Positions 9,617 to 18,804 of a DNA stretch of 64,000 nucleotides are shown here, piece after piece; position 1 is the stretch's first letter; each line of letters starts with the position of its first letter. This DNA is from an uncultured Methanobacteriaceae archaeon (GTDB lineage: Archaea > Methanobacteriota > Methanobacteria > Methanobacteriales > Methanobacteriaceae), in assembly GCA_947259185.1 (NCBI GenBank), contig CAMYKT010000007.1:7007-71006 (forward strand), read 5' to 3'. The notes under the pieces were generated by a model that searched no databases, was not told where the DNA came from, and saw nothing but the letters and a program-made list of their open reading frames with translations. Made by a program: the position numbers and the translations under genes.

Positions 9617-11095
9617 ATGGTTATCAAAAAGACAAAAAGCCTCTGTCCTGAATGTTTAAAAGCACTGGATGCAGAAGTTTACGAGGAACAGGGCAAGGTC
9701 ATGATAAAAAAAGAATGCCCGGAACATGGTTCTTTTAGCAATGTTTATTGGAGCGATAGTGATATTTATAAAAAAGCTGAAGATTGTAATTATGTGGGTA
9801 AAGGCTTGAAAAATCCTCAAACCAAAACCGATCAAAACTGTCCTATGGATTGTGGTATCTGCCCTGATCATGAAAGTCATACTATTTTAGGTCTTATTGA
9901 TGTTACCAATAGATGTAATTTAAAATGTCCGGTTTGCTTTGCCAATGCAGCGGTTTCTAAATATTTATACGAACCCACTTATGAAGATATAAGGCAGATG
10001 CTCCGAAATTTGAGAAATAATAAGCCGGTACCTACTCCTGCTATTCAGTATTCTGGAGGAGAACCCACCATACGAAAAGATATTGTGGATTTGATAAAGC
10101 TGGCCAAGGAAGAAGGATACAGTCATACTCAAATCGCCACTAACGGTATAAGGCTGGCTAAGAGACCTGAACTGGCTAAAGATTTAAAGGAAGCGGGATT
10201 AAATACGGTCTATCTTCAATTTGATGGAATAACTGAAGAACCCTATTTAAATAACCGGGGGAAAAATTTACTGCCTTTTAAAATAGATGCCATTGAAAAC
10301 TGCCGAAAAGCCAATTTAGGTATAGTTCTCGTTCCTACTATAGTAAAAGGTGTAAATGATAATCAAATAGGGGATATTATTCGTTTTGCAGTGGAAAACC
10401 TGGATATTATTCGGGGGGTTAATTTCCAACCCGTCTCATTTGCAGGAAGAACCCCTGCTGATCAGGTAGAGGCCCAGAGAGTGACCATACCTGATTTCCA
10501 GAAAATGGTTGAAAAACAGACTAACTCTAAAATCGACCTGGATGATTTCTACCCTGCCTCCTCTGTACATTCCATATCAGAATTTGTACAGGTTTTTGAG
10601 GATGAACCACAGGTTACCTTTACCTGTCATCAGCACTGCGGTACCGCCACCTACATTTTCATTGATAATGGTGATATAATTCCTATAACTCGTTTTGTGG
10701 ATGTGGATAGGTTCTTCGATCTTCTGGAAAAAAGTACAGGGGATCTTAAAAATGGGGGAATTAAATGTAAAGCAAAATCAGTAGCCAGGGCTACACGTGA
10801 GCTACCACGTACCATTGATCGTAATGCGGCCCCGGATTCAGTCGATATTAAAAATATTTTGACTTCTGTTTTTAAAGACAGATCTTACAAATCTTTAGGT
10901 GATTTTCATCATAAAACTCTATTAATTTCTTGTATGCACTTTATGGATCCCTGGAATTTTGATGAAGATCGTGTAAAAAGATGTGTTATCCACTATGCAG
11001 TACCTGATGGACGCATTATACCATTCTGCACCATGAATTCCATTTATCGCCAAGATGTTGAAAAGGAATTCTCTATTCCCTTAAAGGATAATTAA
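9617..11095 (+). CDS. tes: Radical SAM protein of the tetraether synthase (Tes / MJ0619) family
   Basis: A 492-aa radical SAM enzyme with several metal sites. There is an N-terminal zinc-type knuckle (C10, C13, C34 with CPEHG), a CPMDCGIC cluster motif near residues 75-82, the radical SAM motif C100-x3-C104-x2-C107 (CNLKCPVC), and further cysteines at CHQHCG and near the C-terminus (CMHFMD, KRCVIHY, PFCTM). This layout matches the MJ0619 family, whose member was shown to couple archaeol tails into tetraether lipids; earlier work proposed pterin methylation. The upstream ATG at 9605 is rejected because the one at 9617 follows GGGTGAAATT. Neighbours are carS (lipid) and mptG (methanopterin), so context alone does not decide between the two roles. 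Confidence 0.8.
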   Translation: MVIKKTKSLCPECLKALDAEVYEEQGKVMIKKECPEHGSFSNVYWSDSDIYKKAEDCNYVGKGLKNPQTKTDQNCPMDCGICPDHESHTILGLIDVTNRCNLKCPVCFANAAVSKYLYEPTYEDIRQMLRNLRNNKPVPTPAIQYSGGEPTIRKDIVDLIKLAKEEGYSHTQIATNGIRLAKRPELAKDLKEAGLNTVYLQFDGITEEPYLNNRGKNLLPFKIDAIENCRKANLGIVLVPTIVKGVNDNQIGDIIRFAVENLDIIRGVNFQPVSFAGRTPADQVEAQRVTIPDFQKMVEKQTNSKIDLDDFYPASSVHSISEFVQVFEDEPQVTFTCHQHCGTATYIFIDNGDIIPITRFVDVDRFFDLLEKSTGDLKNGGIKCKAKSVARATRELPRTIDRNAAPDSVDIKNILTSVFKDRSYKSLGDFHHKTLLISCMHFMDPWNFDEDRVKRCVIHYAVPDGRIIPFCTMNSIYRQDVEKEFSIPLKDN

Positions 11096-11112
11096 ATTAT
11101 ATGGTTGTTTAA

Positions 11113-12102
11113 TTGATTATTGAAACTCCTTCCCGACTACATTTAACTTTAATTGATTTAAATGGATCCCGGGGTAGAATGGATGGTGGGGTGGGAATCA
11201 CCATTAAGGACCCCCAATTAGTCATCAAAGCTCAAATGATAGATCAGGGCATCCAGGTAAATTTTGAGGATTCTAAAAAGCTGGATTCAAAATTGATGGA
11301 TGATTATATTCAAAAGATTATAAAATCTGCCTTAAATACTATTCAATACTTTAATCTTGATGGGGGTTTTGATTTCACGGTAGTAAAAACCTACCCTACC
11401 CATTCTGGATTAGGATCAGGCACTCAGTTATCTCTAGCCACTGCTAAATTAATAACCGAACTCCATCAACTGGAATTGGAAACAAATAAAATGGGTCAAA
11501 TGGTGGGTCGGGGGGGTACATCAGGTATTGGGGTGGGAGCCTTTAGTCATGGCGGGTTTATAGTGGATGGAGGCCATAAGATAAAAGAAAAAACAGGTTT
11601 TCTCCCTTCTTCGGCATCCAAAGCATCACCTCCTCCGTTAATTGCCCGTTATGATTTTCCAGAAGATTGGAAATTAGTTCTGGCCATACCTGATATCAAA
11701 GAAAGGATTTCTGGTTCTAAAGAAATCAATATTTTTCAAAATTATTGTCCCATTTCCCTGAAGGAAGTTGAAACTCTTTCCCATATTATCCTGATGAAAA
11801 TGATGCCTGCTGTTTTGGAACATGATCTGGATGATTTTGGAGAAGCCATAAATACTATCCAGAACATTGGGTTTAAAAAGATTGAAAGAAAACTTCAGCA
11901 TAAACTAATCAGCAAACTCATTGAATCTATGCTGGAAGCTGGTGCTGCTGGAGCAGGTATGAGTTCTTTTGGGCCTACTACATATGCTATAACTGATAAT
12001 AATCCGGGAAAAATAATAAAAGCCATTGAAGACACAACAGAGAATATGAATTGTTATATTACTCAACCTCAAAATAAGGGGTCACGTTGTTATAATGAAT
12101 AA
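11113..12102 (+). CDS. mptG: Beta-ribofuranosylaminobenzene 5'-phosphate synthase
   Basis: Catalyses condensation of 4-hydroxybenzoate or 4-aminobenzoate with PRPP, the committed arm of tetrahydromethanopterin synthesis. It belongs to the GHMP-like fold: N-terminal TPSRLHLTLIDL, Gly-rich loop HSGLGSGTQLSLA near residues 98-108, and FGPTTYAI near the C-terminus. Length 329 aa is normal. The start is TTG at 11113; no in-frame ATG or GTG precedes it. It lies only 17 nt after the Tes-like gene, suggesting one transcript. Confidence 0.88.
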   Translation: MIIETPSRLHLTLIDLNGSRGRMDGGVGITIKDPQLVIKAQMIDQGIQVNFEDSKKLDSKLMDDYIQKIIKSALNTIQYFNLDGGFDFTVVKTYPTHSGLGSGTQLSLATAKLITELHQLELETNKMGQMVGRGGTSGIGVGAFSHGGFIVDGGHKIKEKTGFLPSSASKASPPPLIARYDFPEDWKLVLAIPDIKERISGSKEINIFQNYCPISLKEVETLSHIILMKMMPAVLEHDLDDFGEAINTIQNIGFKKIERKLQHKLISKLIESMLEAGAAGAGMSSFGPTTYAITDNNPGKIIKAIEDTTENMNCYITQPQNKGSRCYNE

Positions 12103-12256
12103 AAAATATAATTCCTTGTCAATAGAATTGTTCAGGTGATAATTTTATATCTTTTTAAGCACTACCAATTAATTAAATTTAATAAATTATTATACCGTTA
12201 TTCTTAACTTTTTTAGAATATAAAAATTAATGATTAAAATAACTGAACACAAATTC

Positions 12257-12270
12257 AGGATTATAATCCT
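12257..12270. promoter_or_regulatory. 14-bp perfect palindrome upstream of hacB
   Basis: AGGATTATAATCCT is a perfect 14-bp palindrome located about 83 nt before the hacB-like start codon, in an otherwise AT-rich 250-nt leader. It has the size of a dimeric repressor site. No second copy was noticed in the window. Confidence 0.35.
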
Positions 12271-12352
12271 TAAAAAATTAAAAATCCGATATTATTCACT
12301 AAACTAATTACTACTATAATTTTTTACTAGCCAATACTTCAGGAGCCATTTT

Positions 12353-12841
12353 ATGATAGAACCAATTACGGGAAAAGTATGGAAATTTGGGGATAACATT
12401 GATACGGATGTTATAATCCCTGGTCGCTATTTGAGAACTTTTAGTTTGGATGATTTAGCAGCACATGTAATGGAAGGAGTAAGGGATGAATTTGCAGCTA
12501 AAGTGAATAAAGGTGACATAATAGTAGCTGAATGGAATTTTGGATGTGGATCTTCCAGGGAACAGGCTCCAGTTGCATTAAAACATGCCGGTGTTTCTGC
12601 TATTATCGCCCGGTCCTTTGCGAGAATTTTCTACAGGAATGCTATTAATATTGGGCTTCCGGTAATTGTAGCAGATATTGAAGTGCGTGAAGGGGAAAAA
12701 ATACAAATTGACCTGGAAAAAGGTGAAATAGTAAATTTAACCACAGAAAAAAGTTTTCAAATAGAGCCCTTTAAAAAATTTATGCTGGAGATACTTCAAA
12801 ATGGTGGATTGGTGGATCATTATCTACAAAAAAAGCCTTAA
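12353..12841 (+). CDS. hacB: Aconitase-family small subunit, probable methanogen homoaconitase (HacB)
   Basis: A 162-aa small swivelling subunit of the isopropylmalate isomerase/homoaconitase family. DTDVIIPGRYLRT and FGCGSSREQAPVALK are diagnostic. In methanogens the specificity loop after the PGR motif reads YLRT in the homoaconitase subunit (coenzyme B chain elongation), while the leucine enzyme differs there; this protein has YLRT at residues 26-29. I therefore favour homoaconitase over LeuD, on that motif alone. The large subunit is not in the window. The start follows CAGGAGCC. A 14-bp palindrome lies upstream. Confidence 0.72.
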   Translation: MIEPITGKVWKFGDNIDTDVIIPGRYLRTFSLDDLAAHVMEGVRDEFAAKVNKGDIIVAEWNFGCGSSREQAPVALKHAGVSAIIARSFARIFYRNAINIGLPVIVADIEVREGEKIQIDLEKGEIVNLTTEKSFQIEPFKKFMLEILQNGGLVDHYLQKKP

Positions 12842-12933
12842 TTTAATTAATATTTTTATAAATTGAACAATATATAATATATAAATAAATTCTATGATTA
12901 ACTACTTATTGATTTATAAGGGAGTAATATAAA

Positions 12934-13569
12934 ATGAAATGTCCCATCTGTGGATCTGATTCTTATGAAGTATTAAAATCTAAAAAAGAGACCTCTAAAT
13001 CTAAATTTATTGAGAAACTACTTTTAAAATGCAAAGAGTGTCAGACTGTTTTTAGAAATGAGTTAAGTCACAATAAACCTGTCAAATTTCGTATTATTGT
13101 TAGTGAACATGAAAAATCATATAAAGATTTTGTGGAAGTATATCCTGATGAATTACTAAAGGTGGGGGATGTGCTTCCTTTAGGAGAAATTAGGGTTGAA
13201 ATTACTTCGCTAGAGACTAAAAAAGGTTCAAGAGTTTCTAAAAGTATTGTAAGTGATTTAGATACTATATGGGGATCTTCTCTGGATACACTGGCCCGAG
13301 TTGGAATTTCAATCGATTTTCATGGAAAAATATTATCGTATAAGGTTGAAGTAGAACGGGATTTTATATTTACTATAGGAGATCTCGTAAAAATAGAAAA
13401 TACTACCTTTAAAATTAAATCATTTAAAACCATGGATAGGAAGATGAGAAAAGGTTCCGCCAATGCAGGAATAATTAAAAGGATTTATGGAAGGCCTTTT
13501 AAATCTAATACCTTTAGTCAGGATTTGACCAGCAAAATAGTCAAATCTTCCACTTTAGAAAGTAGTTAG
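12934..13569 (+). CDS. HVO_0476-family zinc finger protein
   Basis: A 211-aa archaeal protein with an N-terminal zinc ribbon (CPICG near residue 3 and CKEC near residue 33). The remainder is beta-rich and carries TKKGSRVSKSIV. This pattern is that of the HVO_0476 family of archaeal zinc-finger proteins; its function is not established. The start follows AAGGGAGTAATATAAA. It is followed at 35 nt by pcm in the same direction. Confidence 0.78.
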   Translation: MKCPICGSDSYEVLKSKKETSKSKFIEKLLLKCKECQTVFRNELSHNKPVKFRIIVSEHEKSYKDFVEVYPDELLKVGDVLPLGEIRVEITSLETKKGSRVSKSIVSDLDTIWGSSLDTLARVGISIDFHGKILSYKVEVERDFIFTIGDLVKIENTTFKIKSFKTMDRKMRKGSANAGIIKRIYGRPFKSNTFSQDLTSKIVKSSTLESS

Positions 13570-13604
13570 ATTCATGTTCCATAATTGCAATTTGGTGAGG
13601 TTAT

Positions 13605-14264
13605 ATGAAACCGGAAATGTCCTTATCAAGGAAAGAATTGGTGGCTCGATTAGAAAGTTATGGAATTATTCGCTCACCATCAGTTAAAAAAGCCATGGAG
13701 ACTGTTCCCAGAGAGGAATTTTTACCAGAGGAATTTCAATCACGTGCTTATTTAGACCAGCCTTTACCAATTGGTGAGGGCCAAACCATATCCGCCCCTC
13801 ATATGGTAGCCATCATTTCTGAAAAACTTGACTTAAAAAGGGGAATGAATGTTTTAGAGATAGGTACTGGATTTGGATATAATGCAGCTGTTGTGGCTGA
13901 GATAATTGGTGAAGAAGGCCACTTATTCAGTATCGAAAGAATCAATTCCCTGGCCAAAGTAGCTAAAAAAAATTTAAAGCGAACTGGCTATGATAAGAGG
14001 GTAACGGTTATAGTGGGGGATGGTACCCGGGGCCTACCTGAATCTGCTCCCTTTTCAAGGATATATGTAACCGCCGGTGCTCCTGATATACCTGAAAGTC
14101 TGAAGAATCAGTTAAAGATAAGTGGAAAACTTATAATCCCTGTGGGGTCATCAAATTATAATCAGGAGTTAATAATGATTGATAAAATTGGTGAAAACAA
14201 ATTTGAATCTAAAAATTTAGGTGGAGTCGCATTTGTGCCCCTTATAGGTGAATATGGATGGTAA
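13605..14264 (+). CDS. pcm: Protein-L-isoaspartate O-methyltransferase
   Basis: SAM-dependent repair methylation of isoaspartyl residues in damaged proteins. The protein is 219 aa with the family motifs PIGEGQTISAPHMVA and the SAM-binding VLEIGTGFGYNAAV (residues 83-96), ending in VAFVPLIGEYGW. The start follows TTGGTGAGGTTAT. A weak inverted repeat (TCCTGT/ACAGGA, 14300-14325) lies after the stop. Confidence 0.93.
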   Translation: MKPEMSLSRKELVARLESYGIIRSPSVKKAMETVPREEFLPEEFQSRAYLDQPLPIGEGQTISAPHMVAIISEKLDLKRGMNVLEIGTGFGYNAAVVAEIIGEEGHLFSIERINSLAKVAKKNLKRTGYDKRVTVIVGDGTRGLPESAPFSRIYVTAGAPDIPESLKNQLKISGKLIIPVGSSNYNQELIMIDKIGENKFESKNLGGVAFVPLIGEYGW

Positions 14265-14457
14265 CATAACCTTCAAAATAATTCCATCATCTCAATTTTT
14301 CCTGTATTTTCTAAAAACCACAGGATTTACTTATTTTTTATCTAATTTCTTGAGGCCCAACTAATAAATCAAAGCTTGGTATTTTTTTACTAAATTATTT
14401 AATGCACTGTCTCCTATAGGGGCAGAATAAGATAATAAACGTCAAATAGAGGATAAA

Positions 14458-15738
14458 ATGAAAGTTTACATTGAAACATTTGGATGTACCTTTAATCAGG
14501 CTGACTCACAAATAATGGCAGGAATACTATCTGCAGAAAATATTAATGTGGTCCCTAATCTGGAAGATTCCCAGGTGATCATTATTAACACCTGTTATGT
14601 GAAACATCCCACCGAACACAAGGTTATAAACCGCATACAGAAGATTCAAAAAGATTTTCCAGAAAAAAAACTAATTGTAGGGGGATGCATGGTTGAAATT
14701 GAACCAGATAAATTATCCCGAATCGCACCTGAAGCAGGATGGATAGGGCCACATCAAATTCAAAAAGTACCCCAACTGGTTAAATCAGTTCTTGATGGAA
14801 AAAACGATCATCTTACTGGAATATCATCAGGATGTAAGGTTGGACTTCCAAAAATTCGTTCTAATCCTTTAATTCATATTATCCAGATATGTGAAGGATG
14901 CATGGGTAAGTGCACTTACTGCTGCACCCGCTTTGCCAGAGGAGGATTACAGAGTTATCCTGCAAAATTAATTGTGGAAGAAGCCCGCCAAGCACTATCA
15001 GAAGGATGTGTGGAAATTCAATTAACTGCGCAGGATACAGCAGCCTATGGAAAGGACACTGGTGAAAAACTTTCAGATTTAATAAATGAGATAACTGCTC
15101 TGGAAGGTAATTTTCGCCTTAGAATTGGCATGATGCATCCTAAAAGCATGATGGATGATGTAGACGGTTTAATAGACGCATTTAAATCTAATAAGGTTTA
15201 CAAATTTATTCACATCCCTATTCAAAGCGGCAGTAATCAGGTCCTGGCAGATATGAATCGTTGCCACACAGTAAATGAATACCGGGCTATTATTAATAAA
15301 TTTAGAAGGGAAATACCTGAAATTACCCTGGCCACGGATATTATTGTGGCTTATCCCACGGAAGATGAGGGAGCATTTAATGATACCTGTGATTTTTTAA
15401 AGGAAATTAAGCCTAATTTCGTCCATATATCTAAATATAAACATAGGCATTTAGCTGAATCATCTAATCTGGATGAAATTGAATTTAAAGAACTTAAAAG
15501 ACGTTCTAAGATGATTGAAAAAATTAAAACTGAAATTACCCATCAGGATAATCTCAGATACATTGGAACCATTCAGGAAGTTTTAGTAGTAGAAAAGGGT
15601 AAAAAAGGTGGATTTATTGCTAGGACTAATTCTTACCTGCCCGTAGTTGTTAAAGATGCAAAACCCGGGAATTTTATGCATTTAGAAATCAGTGATTCTA
15701 CCAGCACCTATTTAAAAGCATTTAATAATGATAAATAA
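14458..15738 (+). CDS. tRNA t6A37 methylthiotransferase (archaeal MtaB/CDKAL1 type)
   Basis: Radical SAM methylthiotransferase that converts t6A37 to ms2t6A in tRNAs. Domains in order: the N-terminal UPF0004 cluster domain with C10, C46 and C77 (FGCTFNQAD, NTCYVK, GGCMVE); the radical SAM core with C148-x3-C152-x2-C155 (CMGKCTYC); and a C-terminal TRAM-like tail. Length is 426 aa, normal for the archaeal enzyme. The start follows TAGAGGATAAA. It ends about 140 nt before the convergent tRNA-Phe. Confidence 0.9.
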   Translation: MKVYIETFGCTFNQADSQIMAGILSAENINVVPNLEDSQVIIINTCYVKHPTEHKVINRIQKIQKDFPEKKLIVGGCMVEIEPDKLSRIAPEAGWIGPHQIQKVPQLVKSVLDGKNDHLTGISSGCKVGLPKIRSNPLIHIIQICEGCMGKCTYCCTRFARGGLQSYPAKLIVEEARQALSEGCVEIQLTAQDTAAYGKDTGEKLSDLINEITALEGNFRLRIGMMHPKSMMDDVDGLIDAFKSNKVYKFIHIPIQSGSNQVLADMNRCHTVNEYRAIINKFRREIPEITLATDIIVAYPTEDEGAFNDTCDFLKEIKPNFVHISKYKHRHLAESSNLDEIEFKELKRRSKMIEKIKTEITHQDNLRYIGTIQEVLVVEKGKKGGFIARTNSYLPVVVKDAKPGNFMHLEISDSTSTYLKAFNNDK

Positions 15739-15877
15739 ACTGATTTATGACTAAATTTAAAAATGGCTACTTTTATTTTTTCATCAGGAATACTAAAAAA
15801 ATATCTATTTTAAATCTATCAAAATTAGAATTTAATAATTAAAAACACTATTTTTTAAAAATAAAACCTATAATAAA

Positions 15878-15951
<74 letters not shown>

Positions 15952-15952
15952 A

Positions 15953-16024
<72 letters not shown>

Positions 16025-16058
16025 TAAAGGGCGTCCATCTAGGTTATAGCTGTATTCC

Positions 16059-16065
16059 TATATAA
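16059..16065 (-). promoter_or_regulatory. TATA box of the tRNA-Val/Phe pair
   Basis: TTATATA on the minus strand, centred about 38 nt before the tRNA-Val 5' end. This is the expected position for an archaeal promoter with a short 5' leader. Confidence 0.5.
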
Positions 16066-16394
16066 CCTTTTCCCTTAAATGGAGGAAATCTTTTATTTTA
16101 TACTTATTTATTTATTAAATCTAGCTATGCCATTAATAACGCCGTAACTTTTTCCCAAGAAAATTATCACCTTCCCAAATATTTATTTAGATTTTAAATT
16201 TATTTTAAAAATTTTATAGGAATTAAAAAACCTACAAATTTTCCATACAACTCACACTATAATTATTCTTATAGAATACTGCAACTAAAATAATAGATAG
16301 GTCTATTTCTACATTTAAATGATCGCTACTTTAACTTATAATGTACTTGGCTTGATTGATATCAATTTAATATGATAGTAGGGGGTATGTGGTG
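16066..16394. other. AT-rich spacer, no gene seen
   Basis: About 330 nt between the tRNA promoter and the small open frame at 16395. It is AT-rich, with stops in all frames. The only structure noted is a 12-bp palindrome, ATTGATATCAAT, at 16355-16366, about 30 nt before the small frame. Confidence 0.5.
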
Positions 16395-16484
16395 ATGATT
16401 AAATCAACATTCTCTAAATCATTAAAAAATTTAAAAGTAACAAGTAAAAAAGTAAAAAAAAAATTTAATTATTATTATTATTAA
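16395..16484 (+). CDS. Candidate small basic protein, 29 aa
   Basis: A short open frame, too small for usual gene calling. The translation begins MIKSTFSKSLKNLK, ends in four tyrosines (KKKFNYYYY) and contains ten lysines. A GGGGG stretch at 16381-16385 sits 9 nt before the ATG. A 12-bp palindrome and an AATTTAATATG TATA-like tract lie just upstream. It is convergent with rubrerythrin, ending 5 nt from that gene's stop. Support comes only from the ribosome binding site and the composition; it may be chance. Confidence 0.25.
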   Translation: MIKSTFSKSLKNLKVTSKKVKKKFNYYYY

Positions 16485-16489
16485 ATGAA

Positions 16490-16981
16490 TTAATCTACTT
16501 TTAGAAATTCTTCAACAGGGGCATTGCAGATGGGGCATTTTTCAGGTGGTTTTTCTTCTACCGTATTCCCGCACCAGTTGCAAACATAGTAATCAACCAT
16601 TACCTCTGATTCTATATTTTCCATGGCTTTTTGATAGAGCAGGGCATGAATTTTTTCCACCTGGTTGGCCACATCAAAAGTCCACTCCGCCTGCTTATCC
16701 CCTTCTTTTTTAGCTTCTTCAATAAAATCAGGATACATTTCTTCAAATTCTGCAATTTCACCTTCAATTGCAGTTTGCAGGTTTTCTTTAGTGCTTTTAA
16801 TACCACCCATGGCATCTAAATGGTTATGGGCATGCACTGTTTCTGCTGCAGCAGCTGCTCTAAAAAGCCGTGCGATATGAGGATATCCTTCCTGGTCTGC
16901 TTTTTTAGCAAAAGCCAGATATTTTCGGTTTGCTTGAGATTCTCCTGAGAATGCTTCTTTTAGATTTTCCATGTTGCTCAT
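16490..16981 (-). CDS. Rubrerythrin family protein
   Basis: A non-haem di-iron peroxidase of anaerobes that removes hydrogen peroxide. Residues 1-125 form the ferritin-like helices with the iron-ligand motifs SGESQANRKY, AAAAETVHAHNH and EGEIAEFEEMY. The C-terminus is a rubredoxin-like domain with C134, C137, C149 and C152. Length is 163 aa. The start at 16981 follows AAGGAGA; a second ATG three codons later is a possible alternative. It is a single gene between the candidate small frame and the histone. Confidence 0.93.
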   Translation of the reverse strand: MSNMENLKEAFSGESQANRKYLAFAKKADQEGYPHIARLFRAAAAAETVHAHNHLDAMGGIKSTKENLQTAIEGEIAEFEEMYPDFIEEAKKEGDKQAEWTFDVANQVEKIHALLYQKAMENIESEVMVDYYVCNWCGNTVEEKPPEKCPICNAPVEEFLKVD

Positions 16982-17253
16982 ATTACATATTCTCCTTTAA
17001 GATCGGATTAATTATTAAAATATATTTTAATATAAAAAAATCTTCCTATTAACTTAATTTAATAGCAAAGTACTTTAATTTTTGGATTTAGATGGATAAA
17101 TAATTTTAATTTTATCTAAATCAAAATTAAATCTGTTAATAATTGGTTCCTTTAGGGTGATACCAAACAAATCAATAGAACATCTTAACTAAAACCATTT
17201 TTTAAAAAAAATAAAAAGAGTAAAATTAAAAAAAATTGAAATAGGCGCTAAAA

Positions 17254-17457
17254 TTATTGTTTAGCGGCCATTTCAATGTCGCTAGCCTTGACAGTTTTTC
17301 TTCCAGCGTGTTTTGCAAGTTCGACAGCTTTCCGGGAGATTTCTTCACCTTTCTCTTCCAGAGCTTTTGCTAAAGCCTCCTTTGCATCGTCGCTGATTCT
17401 TTGTGCACCGGCATTTTTTATGATTCTGCCTACTGGTGCAATAGGTAATTCGGCCAT
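17254..17457 (-). CDS. Archaeal histone (HMf type)
   Basis: A 67-aa single histone-fold protein that dimerises and wraps DNA. The sequence runs MAELPIAPVGRIIKNAGAQR, then ISDDAKEALAKALEE and ends VKASDIEMAAKQ, the classic HMfA/HMfB pattern of Methanobacteriales. The frame extends 27 codons upstream, but ATG at 17457 follows a strong GGAGGTGAAATT and matches the family start exactly. A TATA-like TTTAAATATAT lies at about 17489-17500. It is divergent from cofH. Confidence 0.96.
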   Translation of the reverse strand: MAELPIAPVGRIIKNAGAQRISDDAKEALAKALEEKGEEISRKAVELAKHAGRKTVKASDIEMAAKQ

Positions 17458-17488
17458 AATTTCACCTCCAGATTTACCTAGGACTCCA

Positions 17489-17500
17489 ATATATTTAAAT
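17489..17500 (-). promoter_or_regulatory. Probable histone promoter TATA box
   Basis: ATTTAAATATAT on the minus strand lies about 35-43 nt before the histone ATG, leaving room for a short leader with the GGAGGTG ribosome binding site. Confidence 0.4.
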
Positions 17501-17610
17501 TTATCGGTAATAGTTGAGTCTGAAAGCATACTTCTCAACTTAATGCATGGGCAATAGATATCTTCATCAAACCAAAACTTTTAAAGATATAGAACCAGAT
17601 ATCAATTCTC

Positions 17611-18732
17611 ATGTTGGGTAAGTTGAATATTAAACCCCGTACTGAGCAAATTTTAGAACGGGCATTAAAGGGCCCTATTTCTTCCGAAGATGCATTATAC
17701 CTTTTAAATGTTACAGGAAACGATTATAGTGCGTTATTAATCACGGCAGATATTATAAGGCAGCAATTGGTTGGAGATGAGGTAACTTTCATTAAAAATT
17801 GGAATATTAACTTCACCAATATATGTTCTGGAACATGTGGTTTCTGTGCCTTTAAAAAAGACCAAAACGACCATCAATCTTATTTTTTGAAAGTTCCGGA
17901 TATGGTAAAAAGAGCTCAAAAAGCAGTAAAAGCAGGGGCCCGGGAGATATGTATTCAGGGAGGACTGCATCCTGATGTTGATGTTTATTTTTATGAAAAC
18001 ATTCTAAAAAGTGTTAAAAATGAACTGGGAGATGTTCATTTGCATGCTTTTTCCCCTATGGAGATTTTTTACAGCTCCCAAAAATCAGGACTCAGCATTG
18101 AGGATACACTTAAAATTTTAAAAGAAGCGGGTTTAGGATCCATGCCAGGAACAGCAGCGGAGATTTTGAATGATGATGTAAGGAAAATAATCTGCCCGGG
18201 AAAACTCAATACCGCTGAGTGGATAGAAGTAATTGAAACGGCCCATAAGTTAGGGATTCCCACCACTTCCACCATGATGTACGGGCATGTGGAGAGTCTG
18301 GAACACAGAGTGGAACACCTGAGTATATTAAGGGATATTCAAAACAGAACCCATGGTTTTACAGAATTTGTTCCACTAACTTTCATGCATCAAAAGGCCC
18401 CTATTTATCAGCAAGGGTTAGCTATGCCGGGAAGCACCGGTACCCAGGACTTAAAGCTTTATGCCGTGGCACGGCTGATGTTTCAAAAATCAATAAAAAA
18501 TATCCAGGTTTCATGGGTTAAACTGGGATTTAAATTATCTCAGATATGTCTAATGGCCGGGGCCAATGATATGGGCGGCACACTGGGGGAAGAAAATATC
18601 TCTAAATCTGCAGGGGCTTCTTATGGTGAAAGAACAAACCCTGATGAATTAATACGGATAATTAAAGATTTAGGTAGGATACCTGCTCAAAGAGACACGC
18701 TATATCAGCATATAAATCCTAAGGATTATTAA
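17611..18732 (+). CDS. cofH: FO synthase subunit 2 (CofH), coenzyme F420 biosynthesis
   Basis: Radical SAM enzyme that joins the tyrosine-derived hydroxybenzyl group to 5-amino-6-ribitylaminouracil, the first half of FO (F420 chromophore) formation. It has the cluster motif C72-x3-C76-x2-C79 (CSGTCGFC) preceded by NWNINFTN, and the CofH segments AGAREICIQGGLHP and HAFSPMEIFY. Length 373 aa is usual. The ATG has no evident Shine-Dalgarno, so translation may be leaderless. The partner cofG is not in the window. Confidence 0.92.
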   Translation: MLGKLNIKPRTEQILERALKGPISSEDALYLLNVTGNDYSALLITADIIRQQLVGDEVTFIKNWNINFTNICSGTCGFCAFKKDQNDHQSYFLKVPDMVKRAQKAVKAGAREICIQGGLHPDVDVYFYENILKSVKNELGDVHLHAFSPMEIFYSSQKSGLSIEDTLKILKEAGLGSMPGTAAEILNDDVRKIICPGKLNTAEWIEVIETAHKLGIPTTSTMMYGHVESLEHRVEHLSILRDIQNRTHGFTEFVPLTFMHQKAPIYQQGLAMPGSTGTQDLKLYAVARLMFQKSIKNIQVSWVKLGFKLSQICLMAGANDMGGTLGEENISKSAGASYGERTNPDELIRIIKDLGRIPAQRDTLYQHINPKDY

Positions 18733-18804
18733 AAAAATATTTTTATTTATCTACTATTTAATCAGCTCAGAAAGCAGATTAAATCCATTAATTTTTGGAT
18801 TAAA

